Program-made: the position numbers and the translations under genes
The notes under the pieces: model-generated
Told to the model about the DNA's origin: nothing
The model's database searches: none
Seen by the model: the letters and a program-made list of their open reading frames with translations, nothing else
In this document: positions 32,933-41,533 of the stretch, piece by piece
Layout of the letters: each line of letters begins with the position of its first letter
Position numbering within the stretch: position 1 is the first letter of the stretch
Origin: Streptomyces capillispiralis
Lineage (GTDB): Bacteria > Actinomycetota > Actinomycetes > Streptomycetales > Streptomycetaceae
Assembly (NCBI RefSeq): GCF_007829875.1
Contig: NZ_VIWV01000001.1
Location: 806,001 to 870,000 of the forward strand
Length of the DNA stretch: 64,000 nt
Direction: 5' to 3'

Positions 32933-32966
32933 TGACAGCCTTGCAACTGGAAGGAGTTCCCCCGAC

Positions 32967-33641
32967 ATGCGCAATCAGAGTCCGTTAACCGGGCGTTCGC
33001 GGTCGTCCCTCCGCCGGCCTCTCCAGGCGCTCGTCATGCTGTTCGCCGTGGTCGCCGGCGCACTGACCTGGTCGGCCCCCGCCCAGGCTCACGGCACCAT
33101 CGTCGGCCCCGCCACCCGCGCGTACCAGTGCTGGAAGACGTGGGGCAGCAACCACACGAACCCGGCCATGCAGACCGAAGACCCCATGTGCTGGCAGGCG
33201 TTCCAGGCCAACCCCGACACCATGTGGAACTGGATGAGCGCGCTCCGCGACGGCCTCGGTGGCCAGTTCCAGGCCCGGACCCCCGACGGGACGCTCTGCA
33301 GCAACAACCTCTCGAGGAACGCCAGTCTGAACAAGCCCGGGCAGTGGAAGACCACCACCGTCGGCAACAACTTCTCGGTCCACCTGTACGACCAGGCGTC
33401 CCACGGTGCCGACTACTTCAAGGTCTACGTGAGCAAGCAGGGCTTCAACCCCAAGACCCAGACCCTGGGCTGGGGCAACCTCGACTTCATCACGCAGACC
33501 GGCCGCTTCGCCCCGGCACAGGACATCACGTTCCCCGTCCAGACCTCCGGCTACACCGGACACCACATCGTGTTCGTGATCTGGCAGGCCTCGCACCTCG
33601 ACCAGGCCTACATGTGGTGCAGCGACGTGAACTTCGGCTGA
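32967..33641 (+). CDS. AA10 lytic polysaccharide monooxygenase (probably cellulose-active)
   Basis: 224 aa, ATG with GGAAGGAG upstream. A signal peptide ends at 'APAQA', exposing His42 ('HGTIVGPATR') as the N-terminal histidine of the copper brace. The second brace His is probably H146 in 'DQASHGADYF'. Cys pairs ('YQCW', 'PMCW', 'LCSNN', 'WCSDVNFG') fit the family. It has no carbohydrate-binding module, so it is the single-domain type. The CebR box points to cellulose rather than chitin as the substrate, although related single-domain enzymes also act on chitin. A hairpin terminator follows. Confidence 0.93.
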   Translation: MRNQSPLTGRSRSSLRRPLQALVMLFAVVAGALTWSAPAQAHGTIVGPATRAYQCWKTWGSNHTNPAMQTEDPMCWQAFQANPDTMWNWMSALRDGLGGQFQARTPDGTLCSNNLSRNASLNKPGQWKTTTVGNNFSVHLYDQASHGADYFKVYVSKQGFNPKTQTLGWGNLDFITQTGRFAPAQDITFPVQTSGYTGHHIVFVIWQASHLDQAYMWCSDVNFG

Positions 33642-33705
33642 GCCGGGGAGCGCCGCACACGGCACCGGCCGGGCGCCGGTAACCCGCCGCCCGGCCGACC
33701 GAGCT

Positions 33706-33747
33706 CCGTCGGGGCAGGGGACCCATTCGGTCACCCTGCCCCGACGG
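33706..33747 (+). terminator. Terminator after the LPMO gene
   Basis: A perfect 14-bp stem (33706-33719 with 33734-33747) with a 14-nt loop lies 65 nt after the stop. The remaining stretch to 33933 carries no gene that I can support. Confidence 0.85.
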
Positions 33748-33933
33748 GGCTGCCCGCGCTCCTGGCGCTGTGACCGGAAACCTCTGCCGGGCCTCACCGG
33801 GGCGACGGTGGTGCGCCGGCGTCCGTTGATGCGCACGCGTTCCGGGGTACTCGGCCGTTGCCGAGGCGCCGACGATCGCGGACGGGCGCACCCTGCGGAC
33901 GGGCGCACCATGAGGGAGGAAGGACACCGCCTC

Positions 33934-34359
33934 ATGCATCACGACGAGATCATCGGAAAAGTGCAGGCCCTCAGCCGGCTGCCGGACCGGGGATCGGCCG
34001 AGCGCGCCACCCGGGCCGTGCTGAGCACCCTGGCCGAACGGCTGCCGTCCGGCCTCGCGGGCCATGTGGCGGCCCAGTTGCCGCCGACCCTGGCCGCCCC
34101 CATGCGGCAGGCCGCGGACCCCGCCGGCGGCGGGCCCGTCGGCCCCTCGGCCGAGCGGTTCGGGCTGACCACGTTCGTCGGGCGGATCGCCGGGCGCGCG
34201 GAGACGGACGAGGACGCGGCCCTGCGTGAGGCCGCCGCCGTCCTGGAGGTGCTCGACGCCGCCCTCGCTCCGGAGCTGACTCAGAAAGTGGCCGGGGCGC
34301 TGCCCGCGGACATCCGGGGTCTGCTGCCGGTCGGCCGTGCCGCCGACGACACGGAGTGA
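33934..34359 (+). CDS. DUF2267 protein
   Basis: 141 aa from the ATG at 33934, chosen over the ATG at 33910 because GGAGGAAGGA sits 9 nt before it. DUF2267 pattern: 'HHDEIIGKVQALSRLPDRGSAERATRAVLSTLAERLPSGLAGHVAAQLPPTLAAPM' and a second half ending 'LTQKVAGALPADIRGLLPVG'. Function is unknown. It is 14 nt upstream of the hydrolase gene and likely co-transcribed with it. It is a different subgroup from the protein at 20621. Confidence 0.88.
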   Translation: MHHDEIIGKVQALSRLPDRGSAERATRAVLSTLAERLPSGLAGHVAAQLPPTLAAPMRQAADPAGGGPVGPSAERFGLTTFVGRIAGRAETDEDAALREAAAVLEVLDAALAPELTQKVAGALPADIRGLLPVGRAADDTE

Positions 34360-34373
34360 GGAGGTGACCGGGC

Positions 34374-35015
34374 ATGGTGACGTCGACCGTGACGGTTCCC
34401 TCGGGCGGGGCGGCCCTGACCGGTGACCTCGGCCTGCCCGCCGGGGCCCGGGGGGTGGTGCTGTTCGCGCACGGCAGTGGCAGCTCACGGTTCAGCCCCC
34501 GCAACCGCGCCGTCGCCACCGCGTTGCGGGAGGCGGGGTTCGCCACGCTGCTGCTGGACCTGCTGACGGAGGACGAGGACCGCGAGGACGAGGCGACGGG
34601 CCGGCACCGTTTCGACATCGGCCTGCTGGCCGGACGTCTCGCGCACACCGTCGACTGGCTGGAGCGGCGACCGCAGACCGCCGACCTTCCGGTGGGCCTG
34701 TTCGGGGCGAGCACGGGAGCGGCCGCCGCGCTGGTGGCGGCCACCGCGCGTCCCCGGCGGGTGTCGGCGGTCGTGTCGCGCGGCGGACGCCCCGACCTGG
34801 CGGGCGACGCGCTCGGGCTGGTCGCGTGTCCGGTACTGCTGGTGGTGGGCGGTGACGACGAGACGGTCCTCGACCTCAACCGCCGGGCCGCCGGCCGCTT
34901 GTCCGCGGCGCACCACGTGCACGTCGTGCCCGGCGCCACCCACCTCTTCCCCGAACCGGGGGCCCTGGAGGAGGTCGCCGCCCTCGCGGCCGGCTGGTTC
35001 CGCGAGCACCTGTGA
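34374..35015 (+). CDS. Dienelactone hydrolase-like alpha/beta hydrolase
   Basis: 213 aa, ATG with GGAGG upstream. It has the alpha/beta-hydrolase pattern: oxyanion segment 'VVLFAHGSGSSRFSPRNRAVA', nucleophile Ser in 'GLFGASTGAAAAL', acid in 'VVGGDDETV' and the catalytic His in 'PGATHLF'. Homologues in actinobacteria often occur fused or next to phosphoribosyltransferases and stress genes. The substrate is unknown. It is co-directional with the DUF2267 gene and convergent with the esterase gene. Confidence 0.88.
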   Translation: MVTSTVTVPSGGAALTGDLGLPAGARGVVLFAHGSGSSRFSPRNRAVATALREAGFATLLLDLLTEDEDREDEATGRHRFDIGLLAGRLAHTVDWLERRPQTADLPVGLFGASTGAAAALVAATARPRRVSAVVSRGGRPDLAGDALGLVACPVLLVVGGDDETVLDLNRRAAGRLSAAHHVHVVPGATHLFPEPGALEEVAALAAGWFREHL

Positions 35016-35103
35016 CGTGCCGGGGACGGCGACGGGCCGCGGTGTGGTGCGTGCCGCGGCCCGCCGGTGTCCCGCGCCCTCTTCAGCGCGTGGTGCAGCC
35101 GTG

Positions 35104-36099
35104 TCAGCCCGTGGCGCAGGTGACGGTCGGCCAGTTCCAGTTGCCGTTGCTCTGGATCGTCACGCCCCAGGTGTTGCCGCTGCCGTTGGGCCTGGCCACC
35201 AGGGTCTGGCTGTCGGGGTAGGACGCGCCGACGTTCCAGGTCGAGGAGACCTTCGCCGGGGACGGCACCTTCATCGTCACGGTCCAGTTGCTCGAACCGC
35301 TCACCGAGACGTTGAGGTTGTACCGGTCGCTCCAGCGGTTGCCCGCGGACAGGGTGGCGGTGCACGCGCTGCCGCCACCGCCCCCACCGCCGCCGGAGCC
35401 GTCGGGGGCGACGGCGCGGCCGGTCTGCGGGGAGATCATGCCGGCGCACAGGTTCCGGGAGGCCAGGTTCTGCGCGATGCGCGGGATCGCCGCGATGGTG
35501 TTGGCCGGCCAGTCGTGCATCAGGATGACCTGGCCGTCGGTGAGCCGGGAGGCGGCCTGCACGATGGCGTCGGTGCTCGCGTTGTTCCAGTCCTGCGAGT
35601 CGACGTCCCAGATGATCTCGGTCAGGCCGTACTTGCTCTCGACCGAACGCAGCGTCGAGTTGGTCTCCCCGTACGGCGGGCGGAACAGCTTCGGTGTGCC
35701 GCCGCCGGCGGCCGCGATCGCCTGCTGGGTGCGGGAGATCTCCGAGTCCATCTGCGCCTGGCTGAGCTGGGTCATGTGCGGGTGGGTGTAGCTGTGGTTG
35801 GCGACCCACATGCCGGCGTCCACCTGTGCCTTGACCAGGGAGGGGTTGGCGGCGGCGTACTGGCCCTGGTTGAACATCGTGGCCCGCAGCCCGTTCTGCC
35901 GGAGCGCGTTGAGCAGGCTCTGGGTGGTGCTGGTGGAGGGGCCGTCGTCGAAGGTGAGTCCGACGTAGCCGTTGCAGGCGGCGGCGTGCGCCGGGGTGGC
36001 GTCGAGGGCCGAGGTCATGGTGCCCGCCACGGTCAGGGCGGCGACGGCCAGCCCCGACACGAGGGTCCGGGTGGCCGGCAGTCTTCTTCCGGTGGTCAT
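35104..36099 (-). CDS. axeA: Secreted acetylxylan esterase (CE4) with C-terminal xylan-binding module
   Basis: 331 aa. A Sec signal ends near 'ATPAHAA'. The CE4 deacetylase domain (about residues 42-230) shows 'LTFDDGPS' (catalytic base and metal Asp), 'NHSYTHPH' (metal His pair), 'FRPPYGE', 'WDVDSQDW' and 'LMHDW'. After a Gly linker of about ten residues comes an ~86-residue CBM2-like module beginning '[12 protein letters not shown]'. It removes acetyl groups from xylan so the neighbouring xylanase can act. The layout, with xylanase first and esterase 25 nt later, matches the xlnB-axeA pair of S. lividans. Confidence 0.93.
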   Translation of the reverse strand: MTTGRRLPATRTLVSGLAVAALTVAGTMTSALDATPAHAAACNGYVGLTFDDGPSTSTTQSLLNALRQNGLRATMFNQGQYAAANPSLVKAQVDAGMWVANHSYTHPHMTQLSQAQMDSEISRTQQAIAAAGGGTPKLFRPPYGETNSTLRSVESKYGLTEIIWDVDSQDWNNASTDAIVQAASRLTDGQVILMHDWPANTIAAIPRIAQNLASRNLCAGMISPQTGRAVAPDGSGGGGGGGGSACTATLSAGNRWSDRYNLNVSVSGSSNWTVTMKVPSPAKVSSTWNVGASYPDSQTLVARPNGSGNTWGVTIQSNGNWNWPTVTCATG

Positions 36100-36124
36100 T
36101 GCGGTGGTCCTCCTCGTACGGTGG

Positions 36125-37123
36125 TCAGCCGGCGCTGCAGGAGACCGTCGGCCAGGTCCAGTTGCCGTTGGTCTGGATCGTGGCGCCCCAGGTGTTGCCG
36201 CTGCCGTTGGGCCTGGCGACCAGGGTCTGGCTGTCGGGGTAGGACGCGCTGACGTTCCAGGTCGAGGAGACCTTCGCCGGGGAGGGGACCCGCATCGTCA
36301 CGGTCCAGTTGCTGGAGCCGCTCACCGAGACGTTGAGGTTGTAGCGGTCGCCGAACTTCTCGCCGGCTGACAGGGTCGCGTTGCAGCCACCGGTGTCGCC
36401 ACCGCCGCCTCCGCCGCCACCGGAACTGCCCTCACTCATCGTGATGTTGGAGCTGCCGCTGCTCTGGTAGCCCTCCGTGGCCATGATCATGTAGTTGTGG
36501 TTGCCCAGGTTCATCCCCTTGCCGGCCCACGCGTCGAAGTGGTTGCCGCTGGTGATGGTGCCGCCGGTGCGCTTGGACTGCCGGACGCTCCAGTACTGGT
36601 CGAAGGTCCTGGTGCCCTCGATGGAGGGGGCGTTGTACCGGGTGGTCTTGTAGATGTCGTACGTGCCGCCGTCGGTGGTGACGGTGCCCTTGTACTCGCC
36701 GGTGGGCCGGTAGGTGCCCCAGTTGTCGACGATGTAGTACTCGATGAGCGGGCTGGTGGTCCAGCCGTAGAGCGTCAGGTACGCGTTGCCGGACGGGTTG
36801 AAGGTGCCGGAGTAGTTCACGGTCTTGCGTCCGCCGGTGCTCCAGCCCTTGCCGGCGACGAAGTTGCCGGTGTTCCTCCACTGGGTGCTGTAGTTGCCGC
36901 CGGAGCCCAGGTCCATGGAGACGGTTCCCTGGGCGTCGGTCCAGAACGAGTAGTAGTAGCCGTTGTTGGTCCCGGTCTGGTTCGTGCTGATGACCGGGGC
37001 GGCGGTGGCGGTGCCGGGCAGGAGCATCACGGCCAGCGCGGCCAGCACGATGGTCCAGGTGCTTCTGATGCTCAGGGGCGAGCGGCCGCGTCTGCGGCCC
37101 CCCGGTCGGGCGAACACGCTCAT
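36125..37123 (-). CDS. xlnB: Secreted GH11 endo-1,4-beta-xylanase with CBM2-like module
   Basis: 332 aa from the ATG at 37123, which has AGGAGG upstream. A long basic signal ends near 'GTATAA'. The GH11 jelly-roll covers about residues 45-230 with the nucleophile Glu in '[13 protein letters not shown]' and the acid/base Glu in '[10 protein letters not shown]'. A Gly linker and an ~86-residue C-terminal module ('[19 protein letters not shown]') follow. It is the first gene of the xlnB-axeA operon. Two CGAAA-N-TTTCG-type palindromes lie upstream, suggesting shared control with the bxl operon. Confidence 0.95.
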   Translation of the reverse strand: MSVFARPGGRRRGRSPLSIRSTWTIVLAALAVMLLPGTATAAPVISTNQTGTNNGYYYSFWTDAQGTVSMDLGSGGNYSTQWRNTGNFVAGKGWSTGGRKTVNYSGTFNPSGNAYLTLYGWTTSPLIEYYIVDNWGTYRPTGEYKGTVTTDGGTYDIYKTTRYNAPSIEGTRTFDQYWSVRQSKRTGGTITSGNHFDAWAGKGMNLGNHNYMIMATEGYQSSGSSNITMSEGSSGGGGGGGGDTGGCNATLSAGEKFGDRYNLNVSVSGSSNWTVTMRVPSPAKVSSTWNVSASYPDSQTLVARPNGSGNTWGATIQTNGNWTWPTVSCSAG

Positions 37124-37216
37124 GGGGCGCGCCTCCTGTGACGGTCGATGGGGCGGGTCAACGCCCGACAGTGTTGGCCCGCACACATCAACCGTCAACA
37201 GTTTCGGTGAGAGTTT

Positions 37217-37227
37217 CGAAATCTTCG
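37217..37227. promoter_or_regulatory. Imperfect xylan-regulator box upstream of xlnB
   Basis: CGAAATCTTCG differs by one base from CGAAA-N-TTTCG and lies 94 nt before the xlnB start. An overlapping TTTCGAAA (37214-37221) strengthens the pattern. Confidence 0.5.
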
Positions 37228-37347
37228 AGCCACCTTGTGCCATGACCCTCCGTCATCTGCACACGTCACCGTGCATGGCGAAGTGGATTGACCCCAAGCG
37301 ATCGATTACCGGCAGGAGTTGACCCCGAAGACGGCTCGGTCAGCATC

Positions 37348-37358
37348 GAAAATTTCGA
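37348..37358. promoter_or_regulatory. Perfect xylan-regulator-type palindrome upstream of xlnB
   Basis: CGAAAATTTCG is a perfect palindrome of the same form as the bxlE operator, 225 nt before the xlnB start and 22 nt past the next gene's stop. With the box at 37217 it could support looping by a LacI-family repressor. Confidence 0.6.
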
Positions 37359-37379
37359 GCGCCGCCTGACACACCGGAT

Positions 37380-38003
37380 TCACGTCGGTGTCGTCCAGCG
37401 CGGGGCCGTCTCCGCCCAGGCGGTGTCCCAGGCGGCCAGGTTGCGTCGGCGCAGGGCGAGGCCGGTGAGGGCGTGGGCGGCGGCGCCGGTGAGGGCCACG
37501 CCGATGGCGGCGAGGAGCGCCCAGCCGAGGGTGCGGCTGCGGATCTCCTCGGCGGTCAGCGGCGGGTCCGTCACCTCGCCGTCGGCGGTGATCCACACCC
37601 GGACGGCGGTGCCGGCCGTCGTCCCCGGGCGGACCTCCGTCCGGGTGGTGCGGGTCCTCCCGTCGCGGGTGACGACGCGGACCTCGACCGGGTAGCGGGT
37701 CTTCCTCTCCTCGTCCGAGCCGGGCTCCGGGTGACGCGGGGCGTCCCGGGTGAGGGTCGCGTCGGTCTCGTACCGGGTCAGGGTCTGGTGGCGGGCGGTG
37801 TCCTCGTAGTGGCGGCGGGCGGCGTCGCCCACCAGGACGGCGGCCACGGGCGCCACGGCCAGTACGGCGATCAGCAGCACGAGACCGGCCCACGCCCGGA
37901 GCGCGTCGGTGCGGCGGCGCAGCGGGTTGTGCCGCCAGCGCCACAGCAGCGGGCGCGGAGGCGGGCCGGGGGGTGGCTGTGCGGGAGGTATCTCGCCCGC
38001 CAC
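37380..38003 (-). CDS. Rv1733c-like two-helix membrane protein
   Basis: 207 aa from a GTG with GGAAGGAG seven nt upstream. There is one transmembrane helix near residues 38-60 ('WAGLVLLIAVLAVAPVAAVLVG') and one near 165-185 ('LGWALLAAIGVALTGAAAHALTG'), with a soluble external domain between ('YPVEVRVVTRDGRTRTTRTEV', 'VRVWITADGEVTDPPLTAEEI'). This is the layout of the Rv1733c family, a member of the dormancy regulon in mycobacteria. Its function is unknown. It follows the MreB-like and DksA-like genes on the same strand. Confidence 0.85.
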   Translation of the reverse strand: MAGEIPPAQPPPGPPPRPLLWRWRHNPLRRRTDALRAWAGLVLLIAVLAVAPVAAVLVGDAARRHYEDTARHQTLTRYETDATLTRDAPRHPEPGSDEERKTRYPVEVRVVTRDGRTRTTRTEVRPGTTAGTAVRVWITADGEVTDPPLTAEEIRSRTLGWALLAAIGVALTGAAAHALTGLALRRRNLAAWDTAWAETAPRWTTPT

Positions 38004-38047
38004 GGCATGGCTCCTTCCGGTGTCGGGGCGCAGGCGGCCGGGACGGG

Positions 38048-38851
38048 TCAGACGGTCCCGGTGAGCGAGGGGTGGTGGTGCGCCGCGGCGAGCAGCCCGG
38101 CGGCGCCCCGGACGGCGGCCGTGTGCGGGGACGGCACCTGCCGGACCGGGCAGCCGAGTCCCTCGGGGAGGCCGCGGGTGATGTCGGGGCGCAGCGCGCC
38201 GCCGCCGGCCAGCAGCACGCCCCGGCGCAGGGCGGCGCGGGTGAGCTCGGTGCGGTCCTGGCGCAGCATCGCGGTCACCATCCCGACCACCGCCTCGGTG
38301 ATCAGGGAGGGTGCCGTGCCGCCGGTGAGGTCGGCGGTGCCCAGCGCGGCCCGACGGGCGTCGGTCACCGCGCCGTCGGCGAGCAGCACCACCTCGGTGA
38401 GCTGGGCGCCGATGTCCACGACCAGCAGCGGCCTGAGGTGGTCGGCGCCCGCGGCCAGGGCCACCGCCCGGGCGCCCGGGACGGTCAGTACGGCGCGCGG
38501 GCGCAGCACCTCGACGGCCGTGCGGGCCGCGGCGCGGAAGGCGGGCCCGTCCAGGACCGGCGCCGTGACGACGACCAGCGGGCGCCCGAACCGGGGCAGC
38601 CGGTGCCCGAGCAGCCGGTCCAGCATCCGGGCGGTGCCGGCGGTGTCGACGATGGTGCCGCGCCGGACGGGGTGGACGGCGCCGGTGCCGGGGAAGGTCA
38701 CGGTGGGCACGTCGAGGACCACGCCCCGCCCGGCGAGCCAGGCGCGGGTGCGGGCGCTGCCCAGGTCCAGCGCCAGCCCCGAGCAGCGCCGGCACGGCGG
38801 CCAGTTGCGGTGCCGTACGGAGGCCCGCCGGGGATGCCGGATCACGGTCAC
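38048..38851 (-). CDS. Short MreB/FtsA-like actin-fold ATPase
   Basis: 267 aa. The GTG at 38851 overlaps the DksA-like stop (GTGA). Actin-fold nucleotide motifs are present: phosphate-1 'GLALDLGSARTRAWL', phosphate-2 'LVVDIGAQLTEVVLLADG' and adenosine 'LAGGGALRPDI'. At about 80% of normal MreB length it lacks some insertions. The N-terminus carries a CxxC-like 'CRRCSG'. It is unlikely to be the main rod-shape MreB, because no mreCD genes are nearby. It is coupled to two zinc-finger regulator genes. Confidence 0.8.
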   Translation of the reverse strand: MTVIRHPRRASVRHRNWPPCRRCSGLALDLGSARTRAWLAGRGVVLDVPTVTFPGTGAVHPVRRGTIVDTAGTARMLDRLLGHRLPRFGRPLVVVTAPVLDGPAFRAAARTAVEVLRPRAVLTVPGARAVALAAGADHLRPLLVVDIGAQLTEVVLLADGAVTDARRAALGTADLTGGTAPSLITEAVVGMVTAMLRQDRTELTRAALRRGVLLAGGGALRPDITRGLPEGLGCPVRQVPSPHTAAVRGAAGLLAAAHHHPSLTGTV

Positions 38852-39222
38852 CGGCCGGCCTCCCTCACCTGCTGGCAGCGCCCGCAGTAGCGGGCCTGCG
38901 GGACGATCAGCAGACGGTGGCGCTCGACGGGGCGGCGGCACAGGTGGCAGGTGCCGTAGCGCCCGGAGTCCATCCGGGCGAGCGCCGCCTCGACGTCGGC
39001 GAGCACCATGCGGGCGGAGGCGGCCAGTTTGACGCCGACCTCGATCCGGGCGGCGTCCGCCCGCCCGCGCCGGTCCTCGGCACGGGTCGTGGCGTCGGCG
39101 GCGAACTGCCGCAGCTGCTCCTGCCGGAACAGCCGCTGCTCGTGCAGGTTCTCGCGCAGCGCGGCGAGGTCCTCGGAGGTGAGGACCGTGTCGCGCTCGC
39201 CGATGGTCTGGTGGGACACCAC
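38848..39222 (-). CDS. TraR/DksA-type zinc-finger protein
   Basis: 124 aa. A helical N-terminal region precedes the C4 zinc finger 'CHLCRRPVERHRLLIVPQARYCGRC'. DksA-like proteins bind RNA polymerase's secondary channel and adjust transcription under stress. It sits 40 nt after a second DksA-like gene and overlaps the MreB-like gene by 4 nt. Confidence 0.9.
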   Translation of the reverse strand: MVSHQTIGERDTVLTSEDLAALRENLHEQRLFRQEQLRQFAADATTRAEDRRGRADAARIEVGVKLAASARMVLADVEAALARMDSGRYGTCHLCRRPVERHRLLIVPQARYCGRCQQVREAGR

Positions 39223-39262
39223 TGCACCCCTTGGGCAGAGCGGGAGCGGGGGACGGGACGGG

Positions 39263-39601
39263 TCAGACCGCGCGGCGCTGGCAGGCGACGCAGTGCCGGG
39301 TGTGCGGGAGGATCTCCAGCCGCTCCGGCGGGACGGCCTTGCCGCAGCCCAGGCAGGTGCCGTAGGTGCCGTCCTCGACCCGGGCGAACGCCTCGTCGAT
39401 CTCGGTGAGGACGCGCCTGATGGCGTCCTTCTGGGTGGACATCAGGTGGTCGTCGGGACTCTGCCCGGTTTCGTCGAGGGCCTTGAGCTGTGCCACCCGG
39501 GTCGACCGGGCGTGTTCGAGGCGCTGGCGGATCTCGTCGGCGGCCGGGGAGGCGACACGGGTCTTGCCGCGGGGGTCGGTGCGGGGCAGGTCGAGCGACA
39601 C
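39263..39601 (-). CDS. TraR/DksA-type zinc-finger protein
   Basis: 112 aa from a GTG with GAGGAGG upstream; a longer reading lacks a site. The zinc finger is 'CLGCGKAVPPERLEILPHTRHCVAC'. The segment 'RRVLTEIDEAFARVEDGTYGTC' is the typical DksA/TraR run-in. It is the first gene of the four-gene operon ending with the Rv1733c-like gene, and is divergent from the histidine kinase. Confidence 0.9.
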   Translation of the reverse strand: MSLDLPRTDPRGKTRVASPAADEIRQRLEHARSTRVAQLKALDETGQSPDDHLMSTQKDAIRRVLTEIDEAFARVEDGTYGTCLGCGKAVPPERLEILPHTRHCVACQRRAV

Positions 39602-39690
39602 GGGGTCCTCCTCGATGGGGTACGGGTGATGTCCTCCACCCTCGCCCGTCCCCCGCCCCGGGCCCATCGGGCGCGGTACCCATCTGTGCC

Positions 39691-39704
39691 GGGTCCGAGG
39701 ACCC
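39691..39704. promoter_or_regulatory. Candidate DevR/OsdR-like palindrome
   Basis: GGGTCCGAGGACCC is a perfect-arm palindrome fitting the core pattern GGGnCnnnnGnCCC of actinobacterial DevR/DosR-type response regulators. It lies between the divergent DksA-like operon and the kinase-regulator pair. GC-rich DNA makes chance matches fairly common. Confidence 0.35.
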
Positions 39705-39872
39705 ACTCCGTACGGCATGGGTCGGGCGGGCCACCGGAAATGGGGCGCGGGGCCCATCGACGCGGACCCGTGGCGCCGGGCACGCTGGCCGCTGTCCGCC
39801 GGGACCAGGAGGCCGCCGACCCGCCGGGGAGCGCGGTGACCGACAGTAGAGGCAGACGAGAAAGAGGAAGGC

Positions 39873-40850
39873 GTGACCTCCGTGTCCCTGTACTGGCGGA
39901 TCTTCGGGCTCAACGCGGTGGTGCTGGGCAGCGCCACCGCGCTGCTGCTGTGGGCTCCGGTGACCGTGTCCGTCCCGGTGCTGCTGACCGAGGCGGTGAT
40001 CCTCGTCGCCGGCCTCGGCGTCATGCTCGTCGCCAACGCGGCGCTGCTGCGCATCGGGCTCGCCCCGCTGGACCGGGTGACGCGGCTGATGACCACCGTG
40101 GACCTGCTGCGCCCCGGCCAGCGGCTCCCGGTGCGCGGCGGCGGTGAGGTCGCCGAGCTGGTCAGCACCTTCAACTCGATGCTGGAGCGGCTGGAGGGGG
40201 AGCGGGTCGCGAGCAGCGCCCGGGCGATCCTCGCCCAGGAGGGCGAGCGGCGGCGCATCGCCCAGGAGCTGCACGACGAGGTCGGGCAGAGCATGACGGC
40301 CGTGCTGCTCGCCCTGAAGCGGGTGTCGGACGAGGCGTCCGAGCCGCTGCGCGGTGAGCTCCAGCAGGCGCAGGAGATCACCCGGGAGAGCCTCGACGAG
40401 GTCCGCCGGCTGGTGCGCCGGCTGCGTCCGGGCGTGCTGGACGACCTCGGCCTGGTCAGCGCGGTGACCTCGCTCGCCACCGAGTTCGCCACGCACACGG
40501 GGCTGCGCGTGCGGCGCCGCTTCGACTCCGATCTGCCCGCTCTGGATCACGAGGCGGAGCTGGTCATCTACCGTGTGGCGCAGGAGAGTCTCACCAACGC
40601 GGCCCGCCATGCCGAGGCGCGGTGCGTGGAGGTGAGCCTGCGCGCTGCCGGCGCGTACGTCGTCCTGGAGGTGGGCGACGACGGGCGCGGCATCGGTGCC
40701 GCGCGGGAGGGCGCCGGCCTGCGCGGGATGCGGGAACGGGCCCTGCTGATCGGGGCCGCCCTGGACATCTCCAGCCCGGACGAGACCTCCGCGAACCCGG
40801 CCGGTACCCGGATCCGGCTGACCGTGCCCGCCGTCAGGAAGCAGCCATGA
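39873..40850 (+). CDS. NarX/DesK-type sensor histidine kinase
   Basis: 325 aa, GTG with AGAGGAAG upstream. Two N-terminal membrane helices (about residues 8-28 and 32-55) flank a very short outside loop, then a HAMP-like linker, a HisKA_3 dimerisation domain with the phosphoacceptor in 'RRRIAQELHDEVGQSMTAVL', and an HATPase domain ('ESLTNAARHAEA', 'VGDDGRGIG', 'GLRGMRERA'). Its stop overlaps the response regulator start by 4 nt. The tiny external loop suggests membrane or internal sensing. Confidence 0.93.
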   Translation: MTSVSLYWRIFGLNAVVLGSATALLLWAPVTVSVPVLLTEAVILVAGLGVMLVANAALLRIGLAPLDRVTRLMTTVDLLRPGQRLPVRGGGEVAELVSTFNSMLERLEGERVASSARAILAQEGERRRIAQELHDEVGQSMTAVLLALKRVSDEASEPLRGELQQAQEITRESLDEVRRLVRRLRPGVLDDLGLVSAVTSLATEFATHTGLRVRRRFDSDLPALDHEAELVIYRVAQESLTNAARHAEARCVEVSLRAAGAYVVLEVGDDGRGIGAAREGAGLRGMRERALLIGAALDISSPDETSANPAGTRIRLTVPAVRKQP

Positions 40851-41533
40851 ACGACCAGGACACCCACGACGACCACCGGACGCGGCCGACGATCCGCATC
40901 CTGCTCGCCGACGACCACGCGCTGGTGCGGCGGGGGGTGCGGCTCATCCTGGACCGGGAGCCGGACCTGGAGGTGGTCGCCGAGGCGGGGGACGGCGCGG
41001 AGGCCATCGCCATGGCGCGCACCCACGACGTGGACCTGGCCGTCCTGGACATCGCCATGCCGCGGCTGACCGGTCTGCAGGCCGCGCGGGAACTGGCCGT
41101 GCTGAAGCCGGGGCTGCGCATCCTGATGCTGACGATGCACGACAACGAGCAGTACCTGTTCCAGGCGCTGAAGGCCGGGGCGGGCGGCTACGTGCTGAAG
41201 TCGGTCGCCGACCGGGACCTGGTGGCCGCCTGCCGGGCCGCGATGCGCGACGAGCCGTTCCTGTACCCGGGCGCGGTGACCGCCCTGATCCGCAACTACC
41301 TGGACCGGGTGTGGCACGGGGAGGAGGCGCCGGAGCAGCTGCTGACGCCGCGCGAGGAGGAGGTGCTGAAGCTGGTCGCCGAGGGGCACTCCTCGAAGGA
41401 GATCGCCGAGCTGCTGTTCATCAGCGTGAAGACGGTGCAGCGGCACCGCGAGAACCTGCTGCACAAGCTGGGGCTGCGGGACCGTCTGGAGCTGACGCGG
41501 TACGCCATTCGCGCCGGGCTCGTGGAGCCTTGA
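40847..41533 (+). CDS. LuxR/NarL-family response regulator
   Basis: 228 aa. Receiver domain: acidic pair in 'LLADDHALVRRGV', phosphoacceptor Asp in 'AVLDIAMPRLTG', and Lys in 'VLKSVA'. The C-terminal LuxR helix-turn-helix is 'LTPREEEVLKLVAEGHSSKEIAELLFISVKTVQRHRENLLHKLGL'. It is the cognate partner of the overlapping kinase gene. The same divergent interval carries a DevR-like palindrome that it might recognise. Confidence 0.94.
   Translation: MNDQDTHDDHRTRPTIRILLADDHALVRRGVRLILDREPDLEVVAEAGDGAEAIAMARTHDVDLAVLDIAMPRLTGLQAARELAVLKPGLRILMLTMHDNEQYLFQALKAGAGGYVLKSVADRDLVAACRAAMRDEPFLYPGAVTALIRNYLDRVWHGEEAPEQLLTPREEEVLKLVAEGHSSKEIAELLFISVKTVQRHRENLLHKLGLRDRLELTRYAIRAGLVEP

Larger units (their letters stand above)
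32634..32966. other. Divergent intergenic region before the LPMO gene
   Basis: No gene is seen in this 333-nt stretch. It holds the promoter and CebR box of the LPMO gene at its right end and must also carry the promoter of the RTX gene, for which I see no clear element. Confidence 0.6.

Noticed and set aside
38048..38851. Main cell-shape gene mreB
   Set aside because: The protein is too short and there are no mreC, mreD or pbp2 genes nearby; I call it MreB-like only.
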